Source: Toxorhynchites rutilus septentrionalis
Lineage: Eukaryota; Arthropoda; Insecta; Diptera; Culicidae
DNA length: 64,000 nucleotides
NCBI RefSeq assembly: GCF_029784135.1
Contig: NC_073745.1
Coordinates: 105,262,822-105,326,821, forward strand
Reading direction: 5' to 3'
In this document: positions 22,901 through 33,690 of the stretch, piece by piece
How the letters are laid out: every line of letters begins with the position of its first letter
How positions within the stretch are numbered: the first letter of the stretch is position 1
Position numbers and translations under genes: made by a program
Notes under the pieces: generated by a model
What the model was told of the DNA's origin: nothing
The model's database searches: none
Seen by the model: the letters and a program-made list of their open reading frames with translations, nothing else

Positions 22901-23999
22901 GAACCAAAGTATGATCTTCTTCAGGTGACCAAAGGCGGTATTTTGGGGTGAGTTAAGGAGGGACCCCTGTCTGGAAGGTCGAAAAATAATGAATGTTCGT
23001 GATTTTTTTCGGATGTTAGGAATAAAGTGAAATGTTCGGTTATTTTGGTTATTGTTTAGGATATGTTTGAAAATTTATTTTTCATGTTTTTGAGTGCACG
23101 AATAATGATTATTGCGCTGTTGACAGCTGGATGCGTAGATGCTGTCTGAAAATCGGTACTTTGCTGGTGGTATCGGTTCTGAAAGAACGGGATGTCGCAG
23201 GACGAATTCCAATGAATATTTTAGAACTCTAGGACAATACCTAAAACGTTACAAAGGGCTTTTGAAAATTCGTGAAAATTCGAAACATTGACAAAATGGC
23301 AGCCATTTTTGTTAAACATGAGTTATTTTTCATGAAAAATCCCTGTTCAAAAGCTAATGAAAATTCGAAAAAAAAGATATCAAAAAACGGCTATGTGAGG
23401 CTTTAAACAGTTCATTTTTACGTCTTGACAAAAAATTTCAAATAGCAGTGGGTGATATAGTAATACCATGCCAAATAACTGATCGTTTCACATAATTTCG
23501 AAACTTCAGCTGTAACACTGCAATATGCGTTTTCTATTATTTATCATTAAATTAAAAATGGATCATATTCCGACACCAAAACTGTCAGAATAATCCATTT
23601 CGTTTTATATACAATTGAAATTGCCATAATATTGTTCCGTTACAACATGAGTAGAATCACATGTAAATTTTCCCCAAATCATCAGACTTCCGCCTCCAAT
23701 GTAACGAAAAACTACTTTACTCGTTCCGTACGTATGAAACAATTCTATCCAGGTTGAAGATCACCTGAAATAGTTTACCCGATGGGATTAGCTGTTTTTC
23801 GACCTTCATTTTTGGAGATAGAATTTCGCAAAAGAGGCCTTCATTGTGACAAGAATGTCCAGAATCGGAATATAGTGCCATCAAATGCGGATAAAAGAAA
23901 AATCAGCTGAAAATTAAACAAAATATTTTATCCGGAAGATCAGCGCGAGCACATTCCGAAAAAAAAATATTTTTTTTCATTTCATTAAATTTTTTACTA
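22900..23999. other. No recognisable feature
   Basis: AT-rich sequence with short homopolymer runs. I see no coding region, hairpin or repeat family member. Confidence 0.4.
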
Positions 24000-24486
24000 C
24001 AGGTCGGACTCGATCATTCGGAAACTCGATTATCCGGAGACTCGATTATCCGGGATTTGATTATCCGGCATTTTAGACTCGATTATCCGGAGTATTTTAT
24101 TTTTGATTTTCGGAAATTTTGAATAATTTGTATAATAATTCCATATTGAATATCTAATATGGGTATCAAATGAAAGAGCTTGACTAGTAGAACACAGCTA
24201 TTTATGATAATGCAAATACAAGATGGCGGCCACTACAAAATGGCGGATTACATATTTTCTCAAAACCCCATTAATGAAAGTATCAAATGAAAAGGCTTGA
24301 CTAGTACAATTCAATTATTTATGACAAAAAGCAAATCCACGATGGCGACCACTACAAAATGGCGGATTGCATATTTTCTCAGAATCCCATCAATATGAGT
24401 ATAAAATGAAAGGGCTTGACTAGTAGAACACAGTTATTTATGAAAAATGTAAACCCAAAATGGCCACCATCATAAGATATCGCCAT

Positions 24487-24808
24487 TGTTGAAGCAGCCT
24501 ATCATTTATCGAATCAGCAGCATCCTATCCCCCAAAAAATTCTCCTATTGTTAATCCCATCATCTATTGCGTAACCCAATGTACTGAAATTGAAACCTAG
24601 CTGCGACTAGGGCAAGAGAGAGAAAGCTAGAATAGATTGGCAGTTCCGTTTGGCTATAAAAGAAGCCAGACAACTAGGCGCAGCCTCTTTTACACCAGAT
24701 CTGATCCACAAAACAGTTCGCGCGTTTTCTTTCGAAATAAAAAATATCGAAAAATTCAAATAGTTCGTTGTTTCCGCATAATTAATTCCGACGGTTCTCG
24801 CCTGATCA
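24487..24808 (+). repeat. BEL 5' LTR
   Basis: 322 bp, starting TGTTGAAGCAGCC and ending CGCCTGATCA. It contains GGCTATAAAAGAAGCC (24651 region), a TATA box that would drive the genomic transcript. It is followed at 24813 by TGGACCTCC, a candidate primer binding site. The primer tRNA is not identified. Confidence 0.93.
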
Positions 24809-25400
24809 TTTTTGGACCTCCAAAGCCGGATTTATCGCGTGATTTCGAAAAACACGAAGTTAGTGAAAAAATCTTATCGTCAGAATTAATTAGATTGTGT
24901 CGAAAATTGTACGTTACGCGTGAGCAATCAGACAATCAGTGGAGTGAAAAGTGCGAGAAAGAACAAAAACTGAACTGTGATCTCGTTAGTGTTCTTTATC
25001 GGTTGGACATTCTATATCTCGAAGCGTCGAGATTTCGTATATCCACATCACATTACACATCATCGGATGCTGAGCTGGCGTGGACTTCTATTGTAGCGAG
25101 TGAACAATAGCATCGATTACGCGTTCTTCGCTGGATAAAAAGGATTGACCGTGAGTACTGCATGCGAGTGAAGCCTCGATCGATAGTTTTGTATGTCGAA
25201 AAGAAGTTTATACGGAGAAGCAAATAAAGGAAATTTGTCGTTTTATTACCAGAATTTTGATTTGATCGATTATATACAATTTCGAGAGTTGTCATCACAG
25301 AGCGTTAGTTGGTTGCATAGTGTTCGCCGAATCCACAAGGTGGATAACCATCGTGTGAAATTGCGAGTAGAGTTGAGAAAATTTCATTAGTTGTTGCAAA

Positions 25401-26249
25401 ATGTCGTCCAATTTGCGGAAGCTTTCCCGCCAAGAGCGGTTTTATCTCGATACAACGTTCAGTTTAAAGCAATTTTGTGCAAGTTTCGATCCTGAGACAA
25501 ATGTCATTCAATTAGAAGGATGGAAACAACGGTTAGATACACTACATAAAGAGTTCTATGCAAATCGTCTTCAAATTGAATTGTTGGAGGATGATGATGA
25601 TAAACGTGATAGTGGTGACGAAAATCAAGACACAGTAGACAATGCAAAACGCGCGATTCGTCAATCGTTTGAGATGGATTTTATCCAAGCACAAGGTTTC
25701 CTAACCTCTGAAATGAACAAACTGAAAATTGATCCGAATCGAATACGAGATTCGTCTATGAAAGCCGAAGTGTTTAATTACTCATCATCTCGTATAAAAT
25801 TACCTGAAGTGAAGCTACCATCTTCTGATGGCGTCATTACTGAATGGATCACGTTCAGAGACACATTTAAGTCACTGATCGATTCTAACCCTCAGTTATC
25901 ACAAATCGATAAGTTCACATACCTCATGTCAACTCTAACAAAAGATGCTCGACGGGTTGTGGAATCAATTGAAATCACATCTGCAAATCATTCTGTGGCT
26001 TGGCAGCTGTTAGAGAACCGCTACAATAATAAGAAGCTTATAGTAAAACATTACCTTGATGGGTTATTCTCAATCGATTATATGAAAAAGGAGAATTATA
26101 ATTCGCTGATGCAATTGATCGACGATTTTGAGAGGAATGTGTGTTTATTAGATAAATTGAATATTTGCACGGATAACGGATTGTTCATCCAGATCCTGCA
26201 GAGTTTGCAGCCAGAAGCACCACACTATGCTCCACCAAATCTCGAATGA
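25401..26249 (+). CDS. BEL gag (DUF1759-type), truncated
   Basis: An open frame of 282 codons starts at the first ATG after the leader. The N-terminus has a helical region, then acidic LLEDDDDKRDSGDEN, then the conserved gag block LPEVKLPSSDGVITEWITFRDTF with KFTYLMSTLTKDARRVVES and WQLLENRYNNKKLIVKHYL. It would form the virus-like particle core. The zinc knuckles normally found downstream in BEL gag are missing: the frame ends near 26249 soon after LQSLQPEA, consistent with an internal deletion. The name follows from the DUF1759-type core. Confidence 0.8.
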   Translation: MSSNLRKLSRQERFYLDTTFSLKQFCASFDPETNVIQLEGWKQRLDTLHKEFYANRLQIELLEDDDDKRDSGDENQDTVDNAKRAIRQSFEMDFIQAQGFLTSEMNKLKIDPNRIRDSSMKAEVFNYSSSRIKLPEVKLPSSDGVITEWITFRDTFKSLIDSNPQLSQIDKFTYLMSTLTKDARRVVESIEITSANHSVAWQLLENRYNNKKLIVKHYLDGLFSIDYMKKENYNSLMQLIDDFERNVCLLDKLNICTDNGLFIQILQSLQPEAPHYAPPNLE

Positions 26250-28173
26250 TCGTTCTTCTTCGCAATCAAAATCGTTTCCAGCACCCACCAACTATTCATC
26301 GACTTCGTCATCGACTCAGAATGCTCAAACAAACATCTCGAATAAGTCTTCTTCGCAATTGCATACCACGTTGTTACCAGAACCTCAAACACCTTCGACC
26401 TCGGAGACTGTCACTAGTCTCATTTCTACTTCACTAGTTGGTAGTACAAGAACCATACCATCCACCGTACTGCTACAAACAGCGCTCGTAAAGGTCTTCG
26501 ACCTCAACGGTCACACACAATGGGCAAGAGCACTGTTAGATCCAGCATCCCAGCTTAACCTCATCACGGAAAACCTGGTGCAGAAACTCAAGTTGCGCCG
26601 TTATCCCGATTACCAAGAAATTGGAGTCGTAGGCAATTCTTTCGTCGTATCGTCGCACACAGTCAAGGTTCGGATTGGATCACACTGTTCAGATTTCGTT
26701 ACCGAAGAATCCTATCATATTTTGAAGAGGATTACTCATGAACTCCCTACGAGGTCCATCAATAAGTCGTCGTGGATTATTCCTTCGGATATCACTCTAG
26801 CTGATCCCAAATTCTACGAACCGGGATCAATCGATCTTCTGTTAGGGATGGAGATGTATTATGATTTACTTTTGAATGGTTTCATCAAACTCGGACCTGA
26901 ACAGCCAATCATGCAAAACACAGTGTTTGGCTGGGTTGCTTCAGGAAAAATAGACTCTGGGCATACAGAGCATACAGATCGAAAATTTGCTCATGTATGC
27001 GGATCCAAGTCACTTGAGAAACAATTATCTCGATTTTGGGAATTGGGGTCCTGTTGGCGTGATAGTACACATTCCCTAGAAGAATCTGCTTGTGAAGAGC
27101 ATTTCTCAAAATTTACCTTCCGTGACACCTTCGGAAGATTCGTAGTTACCCTACCCAAACGTCAAGCTTTTCTGACTCAACTTGGGCAGTCGAAACAAAT
27201 TGCAACCAGAAGATTTCTGACATTAGAACGTCGATTGGATTCGGATGTCAGATTAAAGGAATCTTATTCAAACTTCATCCAAGAATATTTATCGCTAAAT
27301 CATATGACAGAGATAGATGATGAAGAATCCATAGTCACTCCATCGTACTATTTACCACATCACTGTGTACAAAAAGCGGATAGCACCACTACCAAGCTAC
27401 GCGTTGTGTTCGACGCATCATCGCGAACGGATAGCGGAGTTTCATTAAATCAAGCGTTGATGGTCGGTCCAGTCATACAGGACGATTTGTTTTCGCTAAT
27501 CGTCCGATTTCGAATACATAAAATTGCAATCATAGCGGACATCGAGAAGATGTTCCGCAAAATTGGGATACACCCATCTGATCATCCACTCCATAGAATT
27601 CTATGGCGAAATTCCTCACAGGAGCCGATACGTACGTTTGAGCTCACGACCGTGACATACGGTACGGCTTCGGCGCCATACTTAGCTACCAGATGCCTGA
27701 AGGAGCTGGCCAAGCAAGAGAGCATCAACTATCCAAATGCATCGCGGGTCCTTGAGAACGATTTTTTCATGGACGACATGTTGACTGGAGTGAATACCAC
27801 CGAAGAAGGGAAGGAACTCTGTACACAACTGATCCAGCTGTTACAATTAGGCGGATTCAACCTACGCAAATGGGCGTCGAATTCCAATGCTACTCTTTCG
27901 AAAATTCCGGCTGAGTTACGTGATGAGAGATCACTGTTCACATTGGATGTTGATCCTACGCCTATCAAGGCTCTCGGTTTGCAGTGGGAACCATCACTCG
28001 ACAGATTTAAATATGCCATACCGGAATGGTCACAGGGACCAATAATCACTCGACGTGTCGTTCTATCGGACACCGCTAAACTCTACGATCCGCTTGGGTT
28101 AATCGGTCCGGTTGTGGTAATAGCCAAAATCTTCATACAAACTCTTTGGCAACGCACTAACGGATGCCACTAG
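26227..28173 (+). pseudogene. BEL protease and reverse transcriptase segment
   Basis: A frame of 648 codons. The Ser/Thr/Gln-rich linker is followed by a retropepsin-like domain (ARALLDPASQLNLIT), where the usual D-S/T-G triad reads D-P-A. Then comes the DUF1758/BEL linker and a reverse transcriptase (LRVVFDASSRTDSGVSLN, IADIEKMFRKIGIHP, NDFFMDDMLTG). The polymerase box is FMDD in place of the more usual YVDD. The frame is lost near 28160, at the start of the RNase H region. It is open but disconnected from gag and integrase, so a full polyprotein is not made. Confidence 0.82.
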
Positions 28174-28658
28174 AAGCAGCACACCAAAAGTTTTGGCTCG
28201 AGTTTCGCAGTACTTTGAATGATTTGTCATTGCTTTCTATTCCTAGATGGGTTGCCTGCAGACCGACTCCAGCAGCAGTTGAATTGCATGGTTTTTGCGA
28301 CGCGTCGGAAAAGGCCTATGGAGCCTGCATTTATATGCGAACAGTTTCTGCTGATGGAATAATCTCTGTGCATCTTATGGCGGCAAAATCGCGAGTAGCG
28401 CCGCTAGGTGTTTCGAAGGGCCAAAGGCGAATATCTTTGCCGAGGCTAGAGCTTTCATCAACACTTCTTTTGAGTCATCTTTTCAATAAAATAAACACTA
28501 GTATTCCGTTGAATTTCAAACCGTTCTTTTGGACGGATTCCTTGATCACGTTACATTGGCTCAGATCGACGCCTTCGCGCTGGAAGACGTTCATCGCGAG
28601 TATCAGAAGTGCAACATCTCACAGCAAATGGTATTTGGGCACACGTTCCTGGGATTGA
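28164..28658 (+). pseudogene. BEL RNase H segment
   Basis: A 164-codon frame carrying [29 protein letters not shown] and [12 protein letters not shown], the acidic residues of a BEL RNase H. It is offset in frame from the RT part (break near 28160) and from the following part (break near 28600). Confidence 0.8.
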
Positions 28659-29346
28659 CAACCCTGCTGACATCATATCCCGAGGAATGTATGCTGTTCA
28701 GCTCAAGGATACAGCAGCATGGTGGAGTGGTCCATCTTGGCTTAGCCAACAGCCTCGTTTCTGGCCTGCATTAGTACAACCACCCTTAGTAGACGTGCCT
28801 GTGGAATATCTCGAAGAACGACCGATTTCGTTACCGATTCAAGTCTCTCAACCAAATGAATTATTTTATCTTCGCTCTAGCTTCTCGAGTATGACTAGAC
28901 TTGTCGCTCTTTTACTGCGATTTACTCACAACACTAGAGCGAAAAACCATTCCGATCGTCACTTTGGGAACATTCAAACTTTCGAATTGGGTGAAGCAGT
29001 TAAAACCCTCGTAAGGATTGCCCAACGTGAAGTTTTTGCTATTGATATCGCAGCAGTATCCAAAGAAGGGCAAGTGAAACCGAATTCGCGGTTGAAAACT
29101 CTTTCTCCGATTATGGTTGATGGAATCCTACGAGTAGGAGGTCGTCTTAGAAATGCTTCTATTCCTGAAGATCGGAAACACCCACCAAACATTATCATAC
29201 AAAATATTTGCATGCTGGACCGCAACTTCTTGTTGCCTGCGTACGCGAGAAATATTGGCCACTTTCGATTCGTAACTTGGCACGGAAGGTGGTACACTCG
29301 TGTATACGTTGTTTCCGCTGTAGACCAAGTAATCTTCAACAGATAA
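28609..29346 (+). pseudogene. BEL inter-domain segment before integrase
   Basis: It reads [14 protein letters not shown] and WWSGPSWL, conserved motifs between RNase H and integrase in BEL elements, and continues to VDGILRVGGRLRNA. A frame change near 29185 moves the His-His part of the integrase zinc domain (KHYHTKYLHAGP) into another frame. Confidence 0.75.
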
Positions 29347-30347
29347 TGGGAGATTTACCACCAGAAAGGATTACTCCCACCCTACCATTTGTGAATACCG
29401 GCGTAGACCTCTGCGGACCATTTCAGTACCGGAAAATTCGCAAAACACAACCAGTTCAATGCTATATTGCAATTTTTGTATGCCTTGTTACGAAGGCCGT
29501 TCACATAGAACCTGTCTATGATTTGTCGACTGCAGCATTTATTGCGGCGTTACACAGATTCATTTCCAGAAGAGGCCAGCCGAAAATCATCGAATGTGAG
29601 AACGGTCGAAATTTCACGGGAACATCGAGAGAGCTTGCTGACCTAGCGAGGCAATTCCGTTCGCAAAATCACCAATCAGCTGTTATCAAGAACTGCGCTG
29701 AAGAAGAGATTACGTTCAAATTCATCCCGCCTCGCAGTCCACACTTCGGCGGCTTGTGGGAGGCGGCGGTGAAATCATTCAAGCGCCATTTCAGCTCGAC
29801 GGTTGGGAATTCTATTCTCACACAAGATGAGTACGTCACCCTGCTAACACGCATTGAAGCTTGTTTGAACTCCAGACCGCTCACTCCACTGAGCGCAGAT
29901 CCGAACGATCTGGAAGTGTTAACGCCAGGACACTTCCTGGTACACCGTTCTCTTACGTTAATTCCAGAACCCGATCTCTCAGCAATTCCCCGCAATCGAC
30001 TAGACCGCTGGCAGGAGAACCAAGAACTCCTGTGTCGGATTTGGAAGCGGTGGACAACTGATTATTTATCCGGTCTACACCCTCGCACAAGGTGGACCCA
30101 AGTTCGAGATAATATCTCGATAGGAACAATGGTTCTTCTGAAAGAAGAAAATCTTCCACCATTGAAGTGGAAATACGGGAGAATCACGCAAATATTCCGA
30201 GGAGACGACAACCACGTGAGAGTGGTCTCCGTGAGAACAGCTGACGGCGAATATAGGCGAGCAATTGCTAAAATTTGCGTTCTATCAATCCATCAAGCAA
30301 CAACCACCCCCACTGGCGATGCCAGTTCCAGCGTAGATGTCATCTAA
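29185..30347 (+). pseudogene. BEL integrase
   Basis: It contains the HHCC zinc region (HYH, LHAG, CIRCFRC) and the core PFVNTGVDLCGPF. The position that usually reads S-D-N-G is CENG, so the second catalytic Asp is replaced by Glu. Also present are RSPHFGGLWEAAVKSFK with the catalytic Glu and the C-terminal RWTQVR/GTMVLLKEE region. It ends at 30347. The role in a live element is insertion of cDNA; this copy lacks one catalytic residue. Confidence 0.82.
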
Positions 30348-30814
30348 TCTTCCATCGCGGGTTCACCGCGCAACGATCGGAGGCCCATTGGCCTCCGAAC
30401 CATGTAAGTGTTTGTATTTAATGAACTTTCAAAAAACTCAAGGAATTTTTTTTCTCCTGCATGTTTGGTTTCGTCGACGGCTACTGTAACCCACAACCCG
30501 AGTACACCCAACGTGTGTTACTGGAAGCTTCAGAGGACGCATATCTGGATTTCTACAATGCCCATAGACCATGGCAGCTTCCCTTACGTTTTTCGATTAC
30601 GTCTCCAGGATTACGATGGAACAGATGACCAACAAGTGACCAAGCAGATGAACCAGGACCGAGCATCAAACCTTACTAAACCAGTGAATTAGCATCTTAC
30701 AATTCAATGAATTAAAAACAATAGCATTAGGACTCATATATGAAATCGCAATTAGGATCAATATGTACGATTAATTTGGTTGAAAGGATTAACCTTTCAA
30801 CGGGGGCCGGCTTA
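30348..30814 (+). other. BEL 3' untranslated segment
   Basis: Non-coding sequence between the integrase stop and the 3' LTR. It ends in the CAACGGGGGCCGGCTTA tract that is the likely polypurine tract for plus-strand priming. Confidence 0.6.
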
Positions 30815-31136
30815 TGTTGAAGCAGCCTATCATTTATCGAATCAGCAGCATCCTATCCCCCAAAAAATTCTCCTATTGTTAATCCCATCATCTATTGCGT
30901 AACCCAATGTACTGAAATTGAAACCTAGCTGCGACTAGGGCAAGAGAGAGAAAGCTAGAATAGATTGGCAGTTCCGTTTGGCTATAAAAGAAGCCAGACA
31001 ACTAGGCGCAGCCTCTTTTACACCAGATCTGATCCACAAAACAGTTCGCGCGTTTTCTTTCGAAATAAAAAATATCGAAAAATTCAAATAGTTCGTTGTT
31101 TCCGCATAATTAATTCCGACGGTTCTCGCCTGATCA
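30815..31136 (+). repeat. BEL 3' LTR
   Basis: 322 bp, identical to the 5' LTR at 24487-24808 on direct comparison. It is followed by the target duplication GCCAT. Confidence 0.93.
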
Positions 31137-32404
31137 GCCATATATGTTTTTTTTCAAAACCTCATCAATATGGGTATCAAAAAAAAGTTCTCGACTAGAA
31201 GAACATAGCAGATGATGAAAAATCCAATTCCAAGATGGCCGCAGTCCCCAAACAACCAATTATTTTTTTAAATGGTTTCATTCAGCTTGAGCAGATTCTA
31301 TGTATGTTTGAATGTTTGTAGGGTTGTCCCACATTAATAGAAAATGGGCCCCGTTCCTGTTGAATGATTTATCTGAAATTTGGAACATACATTTAATTCT
31401 ACTGTCATTATAAAACAGCGTATTCCATAATCTTGAAAGATTCAATTTGGCCGTCGCTAAAAATGACTGAATGGCTTGATTTGGAGAATACACTATTATG
31501 AATAACATAAATTCGAAAAGGTCGCCGCCACAAAATGGTATGTATTTTTTGCAATCCCCTCAATATTGGTAACAAATGAAATGATTTGGCTAATAGAATA
31601 CAGTATATCATCATAATATTCCGAAGAATGTTAGGTAAGAAATAAAAATTCAAAAAAAAATAATTTTTTGAATGGTTTTAATGTTTAATAGTATAATGAT
31701 ACAGATAATTTACTAAAAACTAGAAAATAAAATAAGTAACAAAACTTTTTAAGTTAAACGGTTTAATGTACTAAAAGCTAGAAAATAATTAGACAAGTAG
31801 CAGTTAGTTGTTATCACATCCGTTCCTTCATTAATCTAGGGCAATGATGAGACTAGAACAAACTCGCGAGGTATATGATAAAACAACTGACTGTGGAGAA
31901 TGGAACGACGACTTTTTTGAATTTATGTTGTTTATTATGTTCCGTGTTGTCCAAGTCAAATCATTCAGCCATTTTTTAACGAAATAAGGAGGTTAAATTT
32001 CTATTACTGTGGTACAGTGCTACAGACAAAGTTACAAAGTTACAAAGTCACAAACATACAAACGGGTCAACCTAGATAAAACTGTTGATTAAATAAGTGC
32101 AAATCATAATTATATTACGTTTACCGTTTTTTATGAATCGACTATCCGGAGGATTCGATTATCCGAAGTGAATAAAAAAACAATACTGCGGATAATCGAG
32201 TCCGACCTGTACTATCCAAAAGAACATTATGTACTAAAAAGTTGATAAAACAAAATTATGAATGAAGAAGAAAAAGTCCACTGACAAAAACATGCCGTTT
32301 TTCGTTTACCAGGTCGAATTAGCCATTACATTGTAAATTCAATATCATCCAAACACCTTTAAAATACCTAAAATAGCTGGAGCCGTTCCGGCGTTTTTCT
32401 CTGA

Positions 32405-32539
32405 ATTAAGATTGATTAATCGACGTAAACTATTCGTTTGCTTCGATTATTGGTTGCACAGAACTCGTTCGATAAATAATCGATTATTGTAGAAAGTATT
32501 CAATTAATCGATTAATCGAACGATTAGCGAACATCACTA
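32405..32539. mobile_element. Truncated end of a hAT MITE
   Basis: About 135 bp match the right end of the MITE at 9770-10252 (GATTAATCGACGTAAA through AATCGAACGATTA), ending ACATCACTA. The left part is missing, so no target duplication can be assigned. Confidence 0.7.
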
Positions 32540-33250
32540 CTTGCAGTAGTGTCTGTAGGTGATAAAACCTATGACGACCTATGACGGCCATAGAAATGAA
32601 GCTAACATTTCTGCATAACTCGAGAATTAATCAAGAAAATGGAGCCAAATTTGGCATGTGAAGGTTTTAGGGGGCACGAAACGTTTCTATGATGAATACA
32701 CTCCTCCCCCCTCTCCAAGGGGGGTTTCCATACCAATGAAATACAAACTTCTGTATAACTCGAGAACTAATCAAGCACAATTTGGGATGTGAGGGTTTTT
32801 TTGTATAAGAAATGTTTCTATGATGGTATGACACCCCTCTCTCTTCTGGAATGGAGTGGGGGTCCCATAAAAATGTGACACATATTTCAACCAAATTCCA
32901 ATCAAATATATATATTTCAAATATTCCAATCAAACATGACAATTAAGCATTTTCGGAAAAATCTGAAGCAAAATGGGAAAATTCGGAAAATTAAATTCCC
33001 TCTTGTTCTACAATTACATAGTGACAAGCGTTGTTTTTTTATTTTTATCTTCTTCTATCTTTACCAATAAAAATAGATTGCCGAATATGTTGATAAGAGC
33101 AAAACTCGAGGAAGGAATTGTCCGATTTAGAGCTGTCTTTATTCTATCATATTTTCTGTATCAAACATTTATTCCATGTAACGGAGAAACATGTTATTTG
33201 CCATTGGTTGAAAAATTGAACGAGAATTGTGTCAGAAAATAATCTGATAT
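32540..33250. other. Unassigned AT-rich sequence
   Basis: There is no gene. Two diverged direct repeats of about 120 bp (CTGTATAACTCGAGAA(C/T)TAATCAAG, at about 32610 and 32750) are the only structure I see. An 89-codon frame at 32973-33242 is not recognised. Confidence 0.35.
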
Positions 33251-33690
33251 TATAATTATGAGTTTTGGTAGAAGTACTAAGAATTTTATAGTAAAAGGTA
33301 AATTCAACGGGGTCGAATAGAAGATCAATCAATGAACAGTTCTGCGATTTGACACACGATAATGATGAGTTTTGTTAGAAATACTAGGAATTTTATAGTA
33401 AAAGGTAAATTCAACGGGGTCGATTAGAAAATCAATCAATGAACAGTTCTGCGATTTGACACACGATAATGATGAGTTTTGTTAGAAATACTAGGAATTT
33501 TATAGTAAAAGGTAAATTCAACGGGGTCGAATAGAAGATCAATCAATGAACAGTTCTGCGATTTGACACACGATAATGATGAGTTTTGTTAGAAATACTA
33601 GGAATTTTATAGTAAAAGGTAAATTCAACGGGGTCGATTAGAAGATCAATCAATGAACAGTTCTGCTATTGGACCCATGAACATGCTCAT
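33250..33690. repeat. 107-bp tandem repeat, four units
   Basis: Units start at 33257, 33364, 33471 and 33578, exactly 107 bp apart. Each carries GATGAGTTTTGTTAGAAATA and GGTAAATTCAACGGGGTCGA. Units 2 to 4 are nearly identical and unit 1 is diverged. Confidence 0.93.

Larger units (their letters stand above)
24482..31141 (+). mobile_element. BEL/Pao LTR retrotransposon with 5-bp TSD
   Basis: The element spans 24487-31136 with two 322-bp LTRs that I find identical base by base. It is flanked by the duplication GCCAT (24482-24486 and 31137-31141). The domain order (gag DUF1759-type, protease, RT, RNase H, integrase) is that of BEL/Pao. A purine-rich tract (GGGGGCCGG) precedes the 3' LTR. The coding region is broken in at least four places, so this copy is not autonomous despite its young-looking LTRs. 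Confidence 0.93.
24150..31640. repeat. ~118-bp minisatellite split by the BEL element
   Basis: Units with GGGTATCAAATGAAAG, GCTTGACTAGTAGAACACAG and AAGATGGCGGCCACTACAAA start at 24163, 24280 and 24399. After the BEL insertion the next unit starts at 31174. Subtracting 6,655 bp puts it 120 bp after the previous one. Further degenerate units follow to about 31640. Confidence 0.8.
24000..32209. mobile_element. TA-flanked TIR element containing minisatellite and BEL
   Basis: The left end CAGGTCGGACTCGATCATTC (from 24000) and the right end, inverse CGGATAATCGAGTCCGACCTG (to 32209), are flanked by TA (23998-23999 and 32210-32211). The left end repeats CTCGATTATCCGGA several times. No transposase remains. 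Removing the BEL insertion (6,650 bp plus TSD) leaves about 1.55 kb. It is probably a non-autonomous pogo/Tc1-type element; the family assignment is tentative. Confidence 0.7.

Noticed and set aside
24637..25110. A 157-codon frame over the BEL LTR and leader
   Set aside because: It starts inside the LTR and overlaps promoter, PBS and leader; the same start occurs in the 3' LTR (30965).
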